Shown here in pieces: positions 1 to 5,184 of a stretch of DNA of 14,007 nucleotides. The notes below the pieces were generated by a model. It searched no databases. It was not told where the DNA came from and saw nothing but the letters and a program-made list of their open reading frames with translations. A program made the position numbers and the translations under genes. Within the stretch, counting starts at the first letter, position 1; every line of letters starts with the position of its first letter. Source of the DNA: an uncultured Erysipelotrichaceae bacterium. GTDB taxonomy: Bacteria > Bacillota_I > Bacilli_A > RF39 > UBA660. Location: positions 1 through 14,007 of the forward strand of contig CADBSI010000047.1 of the NCBI GenBank assembly GCA_902797275.1. Reading direction: 5' to 3'.

Positions 1-254
1 ATTGAAATACTTGGAGATAATCCTTCTATACTATCAACATCTGGTTTTTCAGATCCTCCTAAAAATTGTCTAGCATATGCCGATAAAGACTCAACATATC
101 TTCTTTCTCCTTCTGCATAAATTGTATCAAAAGCAAGAGATGATTTACCCGATCCAGATAACCCAGTCATAACTATTAATTTATTCTTAGGTAATTCTAA
201 ATCTATATTTTTTAAATTATTTTCTCTTGCACCTTTTATTATAATTTTATCCAT
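1..254 (-). CDS. uvrA: UvrA, excinuclease ABC subunit A (partial, N-terminal 84 codons)
   Basis: This is the start of UvrA, the ATPase that dimerises, loads UvrB and recognises damaged DNA in nucleotide excision repair. The visible N-terminus begins MDKIIIKGARENNLKNI, the usual UvrA opening. It carries the first Walker A motif GLSGSGKSSL at about residues 31-40, followed by AFDTIYAEGERRYVESLSAY and ARQFLGG, which are near-invariant in UvrA. The gene runs off the left edge, so only the first part of nucleotide-binding domain I is seen; the zinc fingers and second ATPase lie outside. The start is the ATG at 254-252, with a GAGGTG ribosome binding site a few bases upstream. A promoter lies in the preceding gap. 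In many bacteria uvrB is adjacent, but its usual upstream position is taken here by an unrelated gene. Confidence 0.96.
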   Translation of the reverse strand, partial: MDKIIIKGARENNLKNIDLELPKNKLIVMTGLSGSGKSSLAFDTIYAEGERRYVESLSAYARQFLGGSEKPDVDSIEGLSPSIS

Positions 255-276
255 ACCACACCTCAAAATCTAGTAT

Positions 277-305
277 ATTATAACATATATTTTAAAAAAA
301 TTATA
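277..305 (-). promoter_or_regulatory. Putative sigma-A promoter of uvrA
   Basis: A perfect TATAAT at 277-282 is preceded by TGT, giving an extended -10 element (TGTTATAAT). No good -35 hexamer is seen 17 bp upstream, which is common for extended -10 promoters. The predicted start near 270 would leave a leader of about 16 nt carrying the GAGGTG site. The high AT content makes chance matches likely. Confidence 0.45.
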
Positions 306-338
306 GAGGTAAAAATTGTAAAATTTTATAAATCAAAT

Positions 339-374
339 AAAAAAATTAGAAGAAAATTTAATCATCTCCTAATT
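339..374 (-). terminator. Intrinsic terminator after the membrane-anchored hypothetical gene
   Basis: A 10-bp stem with one G-U pair (arms 365-374 and 344-353) and an 11-nt loop is followed on the minus strand by a U-run at 343-339. It sits about 20 nt after the stop codon at 395. The stem is AT-rich and so weaker than the other terminators in the window. Confidence 0.6.
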
Positions 375-394
375 CTTTTTAATTTAAATTAATT

Positions 395-1021
395 TTAATA
401 ATTTAATGATAGAATATTACCATTTATATCGATAAAGTTAGGTTCCATTCCTCCACTTGGATCATTTTTTAATTCAACCGTTCCAGGAATAATAGCAATT
501 ACATCTTTAAAATTACCAATATTATTTTTCACTTCTTCATCTTTTCCATTTGTAACGTAATTATCAACAAAGTATGAACTAACAGTTCCATCTTCTTTAA
601 CAAAGTAAACTGATTTCATTCCACCATTACCAACATATGTTATTTCATACAAAAGTACATTTTTAGCAATTACTTTATCTTTATTACTTTTATTATTAAC
701 TTTTAATTTTAAATCACCATTTGCTAATAAAGAAATTGTATAATCTTTTTCACTTTTAGAATCAACTATATAATTATCCTTTGAAGTATCATATTTTTCT
801 TTTCTTTCCTTTATTAAATTATTTTTAAATAATTCAAAGGAATTACTAGTTTCTTTAACATTATTATCTTGATTATTTTGATTAGTATTATTACCATTAT
901 TCTCAGTTGGATTAGAATCATTTTTATTACTTGATACTTTATCATAAACAATAAAACCAGTTAAACAAACTACTACAATTAATAATATAATTACTAAAAC
1001 ATTATTATTTTTATTCTCCAT
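395..1021 (-). CDS. Hypothetical membrane-anchored extracytoplasmic protein with Asn-rich linker
   Basis: I do not recognise this family. Counting from the chosen start, the protein is 208 residues. It has a short Asn/Lys N-terminus, one hydrophobic segment at about residues 8-26, a low-complexity Asn/Asp/Ser/Thr linker at about 31-60, and a 150-residue soluble part rich in beta-forming stretches. The layout suggests a single-pass protein with its C-terminal part outside the membrane. There is no lipobox, although a cysteine (residue 19) lies inside the hydrophobic segment. Two in-frame ATGs exist. The AAAGGAG site directly abuts the upstream one (1027) but is about 7 nt from the second (1021), so 1021 is preferred. 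It has its own promoter and terminator and appears to be monocistronic. Function cannot be assigned. Confidence 0.8.
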   Translation of the reverse strand: MENKNNNVLVIILLIVVVCLTGFIVYDKVSSNKNDSNPTENNGNNTNQNNQDNNVKETSNSFELFKNNLIKERKEKYDTSKDNYIVDSKSEKDYTISLLANGDLKLKVNNKSNKDKVIAKNVLLYEITYVGNGGMKSVYFVKEDGTVSSYFVDNYVTNGKDEEVKNNIGNFKDVIAIIPGTVELKNDPSGGMEPNFIDINGNILSLNY

Positions 1022-1041
1022 ATTCATTCTCCTTTAAGATA

Positions 1042-1070
1042 ATTATACAATATATTATTTTTAATTTAAA
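1042..1070 (-). promoter_or_regulatory. Putative sigma-A promoter of the membrane-anchored hypothetical gene
   Basis: TTTAAA at 1065-1070 (4 of 6 consensus bases) and a perfect TATAAT at 1042-1047 are separated by 17 bp. The predicted start near 1035 leaves a leader of about 14 nt beginning at the ribosome binding site. Confidence 0.5.
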
Positions 1071-1117
1071 TATTTATCTAATAATATTTTTAGATATTTT
1101 ACAATACTAGACAAACA

Positions 1118-1702
1118 TTAATTTTTAAAATAATTAACCCTTCTTTTTTTATACATTATGACATTAATAAGTAAAGAATTAATGATTACAACAAGCATAG
1201 CATATAAAAAATTTTTTATACCAAACATTAAACAACCAATTAACAAAATTAAACTATTAATAATTAAATTAATAGTTCCTACTTTAATATTTTTATATTT
1301 ATTAATAATAGGTGCCAATACATTTATACCACCAGCTGTAAAACCTAATTTATAAATCAAACCATTAGTAATACCTGAAATAATACCTGTTATAATTACA
1401 TTTAATAAGTAATAATCAAAGTTAAATTTTAAACTACTTGTTAATTTTATAAATAAAGGATAACTAATAGTTGCTAAAATAGTACCAAAGGTAGTTTGCT
1501 TTCTTAGAAAAATAAAACTTAATATAAGCATTATAATATTTATTATTAAAATAATTAAAGAATTACTGACATTGGTAAAACTATTTATAATAATACTTAC
1601 TCCTTGTGTTCCTCCTGTTACTAATTTAAGTGGTTTTAAAAATAAATTAAAGTTAATTGCTGCTATTAATAATATAATTAATAATAAAAGATATTTTTTC
1701 AT
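1118..1702 (-). CDS. YitT family integral membrane protein (short form)
   Basis: A 194-residue protein that is almost entirely hydrophobic, with about five or six membrane segments. It matches the YitT/DUF161 family. The N-terminal part reads NLFLKPLKLVTGGTQGVSII, close to the conserved 'N-F-L-P..LV-GG--G-S-I' signature. A second copy-like segment near residues 110-130 contains the GLIYKLGFTAGGINVLA pattern. The family's molecular function is not established. Typical YitT proteins are about 280 residues and end in a soluble DUF2179 domain; this one stops after the membrane part with a basic tail (YKKRRVNYFKN). The ATG at 1702 has AAGGAG about 5 nt upstream. The gene starts right behind the prfB terminator, and I could not find a convincing promoter of its own. 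Confidence 0.82.
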   Translation of the reverse strand: MKKYLLLLIILLIAAINFNLFLKPLKLVTGGTQGVSIIINSFTNVSNSLIILIINIIMLILSFIFLRKQTTFGTILATISYPLFIKLTSSLKFNFDYYLLNVIITGIISGITNGLIYKLGFTAGGINVLAPIINKYKNIKVGTINLIINSLILLIGCLMFGIKNFLYAMLVVIINSLLINVIMYKKRRVNYFKN

Positions 1703-1713
1703 AAATCTCCTTG

Positions 1714-1738
1714 AAAAAAGAAGTATTTCTACTTCTTT
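1714..1738 (-). terminator. Intrinsic terminator of prfB, with the stop codon at its loop
   Basis: A perfect 9-bp stem (1730-1738 with 1717-1725) closed by a GAAA tetraloop is followed on the minus strand by U residues down to 1714. The TAG stop of prfB (1731-1729) sits where the 5' arm meets the loop, so the hairpin uses the last codons of the gene. The Shine-Dalgarno site of the next gene follows within a few bases. Confidence 0.8.
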
Positions 1739-2833
1739 GCATTTTGTTTTAAATAACTTTCTATAAAACCAAAGATATCTCCATCCAATACTTTTAGGAC
1801 ATTAGATGTTTCATAGCCAGTTCTATGATCTTTAACAAGTGAATATGGATGCATTACATAACTTCTTATTTGAGAACCAAACTCAATATTCATACTTTCT
1901 CCTTTAACATTTTGTAATTCTTGTTGTCTTTTTTCAAGTTCTAGTAATTTTAATTTTGATTTTAACATATTTATGGCTTCTTCACGGTTTTGAATTTGAC
2001 TTCTTTGATTTTGACAAGATACAACTATTTTAGTTGGTAAATGAGTAATTCTAACGGCACTATCAGTGGTATTTACGTGTTGGCCTCCGGCTCCACTACT
2101 TCTATACACATCTATTTTTAAATCTTTTTCATCAACAATAACATCACCTACTTCAGTAAATTCTGGTGTAATATCAACTGATGCAAAAGAAGTGTGTCTT
2201 TTATTATTAGCATCAAAAGGAGATAATCTTACTAATCTATGAACTCCTTTTTCACTTTTTAGTTTTCCATAGGCATATAGTCCTTCAATCTTAATTGAAA
2301 CACTTTTAATACCTGCTTCTTCTCCATCTAAAATAGATATAACTTCATATTTAAAATTATTACTTTCTAAAAATCTTGTATACATACGATATAACATGTT
2401 AGTCCAATCACAAGCTTCTGTACCACCTGCTCCTGCATGAATTTCTAAAATACAATTATTTTTATCATATGGACCACTAAATAAAGTAAATAATTCAATT
2501 TGTTCTAATTCTTTTTCATAAATACTTAAATTATTTTCTATTTTTTCTTTTACATCTAAATCACTTTCAAGTTCTAAAATGGATAAATATTCTATATCAT
2601 CCATTACATCTTTTTCTAAAGCATTTATATTATGAACGATTTCTTTTAAATTATTTAATTCGTCCATAATATTATTAACATTTTTTTTATCTTGCCAGAA
2701 CATAGGATCATTAGTAATATTTTCTAATTCTTTTATTCTACTTTCTTTTTTAGAGATGTCAAAGTAACCCCCATAATTCTTTTATTTTGGCTTCCATTTT
2801 TTCTAATTCATTTCTAATTTCATTAATTTCCAT
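1729..2833 (-). CDS. prfB: Peptide chain release factor 2 (RF2), with programmed +1 frameshift
   Basis: RF2 reads UAA and UGA stop codons and triggers release of the finished peptide on the ribosome. Translation starts at ATG 2833-2831 behind an AAAGGAG site. It runs 24 codons to an in-frame UGA at 2761-2759; a +1 shift at CTT-TGA then continues at GAC (2760) to the TAG at 1729. The joined product is 367 residues, matching the family (365 in E. coli). Conserved features fall at the expected places: NDPMFWQD after the shift, the SPF tripeptide reading UGA/UAA at about 204-206, and the GGQ catalytic motif (GAGGQHVNTTDSAVR) at 249-251. Taking the first ATG after the shift (2703) would lose 43 residues of domain 1. 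The gene is monocistronic by its flanking hairpins. The frameshift makes synthesis fall when RF2 is plentiful. Confidence 0.97.
2758..2769 (-). promoter_or_regulatory. prfB programmed +1 frameshift site
   Basis: On the minus strand the site reads GGGGG TTA CTT TGA C. The slippery codon CTT is 2764-2762, the UGA stop is 2761-2759 and the following C is 2758. The G-rich stretch just upstream can pair with 16S rRNA as an internal Shine-Dalgarno-like element at the same spacing as in the E. coli AGGGGG-TAT-CTT-TGA-C site. Low RF2 lets the ribosome pause at UGA and slip forward by one base. Confidence 0.96.
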
Positions 2834-2844
2834 ATAGCTCCTTT

Positions 2845-2872
2845 AAAAAAACTATTAAATTTCTTAATAGTT
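2845..2872 (-). terminator. Intrinsic terminator of the dusB-RDD operon
   Basis: A perfect 9-bp AT-rich stem (2864-2872 with 2850-2858) and a 5-nt GAAAU loop are followed by a U-run at 2849-2845 on the minus strand. Two bases of the RDD gene stop codon (2873-2871) are in the 5' arm. The prfB ribosome binding site begins right after the U-run. Confidence 0.7.
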
Positions 2873-2881
2873 ATTTGCCAA
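2854..2881 (-). promoter_or_regulatory. Putative prfB promoter overlapping the upstream terminator
   Basis: TTGGCA at 2876-2881 (5 of 6) and TTTAAT at 2854-2859 (5 of 6) are separated by 16 bp. The -35 lies in the last codons of the RDD gene and the -10 lies in the loop and 3' arm of the terminator hairpin. The predicted start near 2847 would leave a leader of about 14 nt. Confidence 0.45.
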
Positions 2882-3545
2882 TTACCTCAGCATTTTTTAA
2901 TTTAATGTTTTCTTTTTCTTCTTTCTTTTCTTCATCAAGTACCATTTGTTTTTCAGCTTCTGTACTTATTACTTTAGTATTTGCTAATATATCATGTAAA
3001 CCTCTACCATCTTTTTTAAATAAAATCATGGCAATACAAACAAAGTAAATAAGTGAGAATAAGTAAGATACAACATCATTTGCTTTTAAATATATATTTT
3101 TATTTAAGAATAAAAGCATAAAAATTGAAACAATATTCATCAAAACTGAATTAATAATTAAAGCTCTAATTAGATAATTATTCATTTTTAATTTTTTAGA
3201 TTTATTTCCTACTATTCTTAGTTTCATTAATTTTTTACCAATTGTTTCACCATTCGTAAAATATGGTACAGCAACAAAGTAAATTAAAGTTAAAACTGTT
3301 GTTACTATAGTTTCAGGTATCGTTTCTTGACTCATTTCATAGCTTATTTCTCTTCCTTTTTCTAAGTATTCTTCTGAATTTATTTCTTGATCACGGTATT
3401 TAGTAGTTAACTCAGTAAATTGTTTAGCTAAGTTTTCTTGTTTTTCACTAACTGGTATAAGTCCTGTAAACAAAGATGACAAAGAAATTACCAACATAAT
3501 ATCAACTAAATAAGCTAATATTCTTTTATAACTATTCGCTTTCAT
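2871..3545 (-). CDS. RDD family membrane protein
   Basis: A 224-residue multi-pass membrane protein of the RDD family. The N-terminus SYKRILAYLVDIMLV carries the family's Arg (R8) and Asp (D15) in the first helix. The later segment NGETIGKKLMKLRIVG is the typical RDD signature before the third helix. Between the first two helices is an unusually long charged loop of about 55 residues. The C-terminus is a soluble Lys/Glu tail of about 35 residues. The family's role is unclear; some members have been linked to ion transport or membrane protein handling, but nothing here decides that. The ATG at 3545 overlaps the end of dusB by 14 bp, with a strong GGAGGA site inside dusB, so the two genes are cotranscribed and possibly translationally coupled. 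Confidence 0.85.
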   Translation of the reverse strand: MKANSYKRILAYLVDIMLVISLSSLFTGLIPVSEKQENLAKQFTELTTKYRDQEINSEEYLEKGREISYEMSQETIPETIVTTVLTLIYFVAVPYFTNGETIGKKLMKLRIVGNKSKKLKMNNYLIRALIINSVLMNIVSIFMLLFLNKNIYLKANDVVSYLFSLIYFVCIAMILFKKDGRGLHDILANTKVISTEAEKQMVLDEEKKEEKENIKLKNAEVIGK

Positions 3546-4512
3546 TTAATTCCTCCTTAAATTCATTTAATATAGTTATTATATCACATAATTTAGTACA
3601 AGACATAATTTTATTTTTAACTACACTACTTCCTTTTATACCTTTTAAATACCAAGCAGTATGACTTCTTATTTCTAAACAAGCTACTTTCTCAGGTTTT
3701 ATTTTGGCTAAATAATCTAAGTGATGTAAACACATATCTATTTTCTCTATATCAGTTGGTTTAGGTAAAATTGTTCCATCTTTTAAATAAGCATTTATTT
3801 CTCTTATTAACCAAGGATTACCTAGAACTCCTCTTCCTACCATGATTAAATCACAATTGGTTTCATCAAGCATTTTCTTAGCATCGTAAATAGTTTTTAT
3901 ATCACCATTACCAATAACTGGGATATTAACTGCTGCTTTTACTTGTTTTATTATATTCCAATCAGCCTTGCCACTATAACCTTGTTGTCTCGTTCTTGGG
4001 TGAACGCAAATAAGACTTGCTCCTGCTTTTTCACATATTTTGGCAACTTCTACAGCATTTATGCTATCTTTATCCCAACCACTTCTAATTTTAACACTAA
4101 CAGGAATCTCTACTGCTTTAACAACACTAGAAACAATATCATAAATTTTCTCAGGATTTTTCAAAAGTGCAGCTCCCGCTTGAGATTTTAAAGCAACTTT
4201 TGGAACAGGACACCCCATATTAATATCAATTATATCAGGATGCATATTTTCTTCTATATATTTTGCTGCTATTACAAATGATTCTTTATCACTTCCAAAT
4301 ATTTGTTGAACAATTGGTCTTTCAATTGCTTCCATAAATAACATTTCTTTAGTTTTTTGATTACCATAAAAAATAGCTTTATCACTTACCATTTCAGCAT
4401 ATATTAAAGAACACCCCATTCCTTTAATAATACGACGAAAAGCACTATTACAAATACCTGCCATAGGAGCAAGAACAGTTTTTCCATCTACATAAACATT
4501 TTTAATATACAT
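3532..4512 (-). CDS. dusB: tRNA-dihydrouridine synthase (DusB/NifR3 type)
   Basis: An FMN enzyme that reduces uridines in tRNA to dihydrouridine using NADPH. The TIM-barrel signatures are clear, counting from the chosen start: LAPMAGICNSAFRR at 14-27; DINMGCPVPKV near 97-106 with the catalytic cysteine at about 101; VKIRSGWD near 140; HPRTRQQGYSGKADW from 171; the phosphate-binding GNGD (201-204); and GRGVLGNPW near 226. The C-terminal AWYLKG is also typical. At about 326 residues it has the normal length. Two ATGs exist. The AAAGGA site touches the first (4521) but is 9 nt from the second (4512), so 4512 is preferred; the upstream start would add three residues (MKY). The gene heads an operon with the RDD gene, driven by a good promoter just upstream. 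Its place downstream of ftsH recalls the B. subtilis order. Confidence 0.95.
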   Translation of the reverse strand: MYIKNVYVDGKTVLAPMAGICNSAFRRIIKGMGCSLIYAEMVSDKAIFYGNQKTKEMLFMEAIERPIVQQIFGSDKESFVIAAKYIEENMHPDIIDINMGCPVPKVALKSQAGAALLKNPEKIYDIVSSVVKAVEIPVSVKIRSGWDKDSINAVEVAKICEKAGASLICVHPRTRQQGYSGKADWNIIKQVKAAVNIPVIGNGDIKTIYDAKKMLDETNCDLIMVGRGVLGNPWLIREINAYLKDGTILPKPTDIEKIDMCLHHLDYLAKIKPEKVACLEIRSHTAWYLKGIKGSSVVKNKIMSCTKLCDIITILNEFKEELNESE

Positions 4513-4533
4513 ATACTTCATTCCTTTGACAAG

Positions 4534-4562
4534 ATTATATAATTCTTTTTTTATTTTGTAAA
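4534..4562 (-). promoter_or_regulatory. Sigma-A promoter of dusB-RDD
   Basis: TTTACA at 4557-4562 and a perfect TATAAT at 4534-4539 are separated by exactly 17 bp. The -35 lies right beside the U-run of the LysM gene terminator. The predicted start near 4527 puts the AAAGGA site at the very 5' end of the mRNA, with a leader of only about 15 nt to the preferred ATG. Confidence 0.7.
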
Positions 4563-4563
4563 G

Positions 4564-4586
4564 AAAAAAACTGCTATTTCTAGCAG
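4564..4586 (-). terminator. Intrinsic terminator of the LysM lipoprotein gene
   Basis: A 6-bp stem CTGCTA/TAGCAG (4586-4581 with 4576-4571 on the minus strand) with a GAAA tetraloop is followed by seven U residues (4570-4564). It lies 12 nt after the stop codon. Confidence 0.88.
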
Positions 4587-4598
4587 CTCCTATTGATT

Positions 4599-5033
4599 TT
4601 ATTTGAAAGTTGGATTGTAAATAATTTGATCTACATAAATTAAATCTGGATTTGAAATACGATTAAATGTAGCTATTTCTTGATATGGAACTTCCCATGC
4701 AGTTGAAATTAACCACAAAGTATCTCCCCATATTACTTTATAACTTCTTTCTGATTTATTAGTATTAATAGTTGTGTTAGCAACCCATACAGAATAATCA
4801 GTTTTATCATCTAAAGATATTCCATTATTTTGATTGGTGTTTTTGTTGTTGTTATCATCATTTGTTGTATTGTTATCTTTATCAGTGTTTGTTTTACCAT
4901 TATTATCTACTTCTGATCCTTTATTATCATCAGTATTAGTTTTCTTACCACCACATCCAGTATTTAAGAAAAGAATTCCACTAAACAAACATAAAATCAA
5001 TAGTACTTTGACATTAATCTTTAAGAATTTCAT
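4599..5033 (-). CDS. LysM-domain putative lipoprotein
   Basis: A 144-residue exported protein. The first 26 residues form a signal peptide (a lysine-containing start, then LLILCLFSGILFLNTG) ending at Cys27, the likely lipidated residue. The lipobox is slightly unusual because Asn is at -3 and Leu only at -4. Residues about 30-75 are a low-complexity Asn/Asp/Lys/Thr spacer. Residues about 98-142 form one LysM domain (YKVIWGDTLWLISTAWEV, then NRISNPDLIYVDQIIYNP), which binds GlcNAc-containing glycan such as peptidoglycan. No catalytic domain is present, so it probably anchors or senses the wall rather than cutting it. The ATG at 5033 has a strong GAGGAGG site. It seems monocistronic, with a terminator behind it; I found no convincing promoter in the 150-base gap upstream. 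Confidence 0.88.
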   Translation of the reverse strand: MKFLKINVKVLLILCLFSGILFLNTGCGGKKTNTDDNKGSEVDNNGKTNTDKDNNTTNDDNNNKNTNQNNGISLDDKTDYSVWVANTTINTNKSERSYKVIWGDTLWLISTAWEVPYQEIATFNRISNPDLIYVDQIIYNPTFK

Positions 5034-5184
5034 ATATCCTCCTCAATAATATCCACGTACAATTAAATATTATCATATAAAAGAAGAAAATGCTACTATT
5101 TAACATTAGTTTTACAATTTTTAAGTAATATATCTTAATTACCTTATTATAGATAATTTAAAAGAAATATTATCAATAATACAA

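Noticed and set aside
1158..1766. Plus-strand open frames opposite the YitT gene and the end of prfB
   Set aside because: They are low-complexity Ile/Asn/Leu-rich antisense frames with no ribosome binding site and no recognisable family.
2701..2703. ATG at 2703 as the prfB start
   Set aside because: It lies inside the conserved DPMFWQD motif of RF2 and has no ribosome binding site; the frameshifted frame from 2833 gives the full family length.
871..4840. Shared DNA word attattttgatt in the two Asn-rich linkers (about 875 and 4824)
   Set aside because: It encodes the repeated Asn/Gln residues of low-complexity spacers and is expected by chance; not a mobile or recombination repeat.
3943..5049. 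Plus-strand open frames opposite dusB and the LysM gene
   Set aside because: They mirror strong minus-strand genes; the one at 4834-5049 is just the antisense of the Asn/Asp-rich spacer and signal peptide.
5146..5180. AT-only inverted repeat (12 bp with one mismatch) downstream of the YfhO gene
   Set aside because: It has no U-run on the minus strand and an 11-nt loop, and such AT palindromes are common at this composition; too weak to call a terminator.
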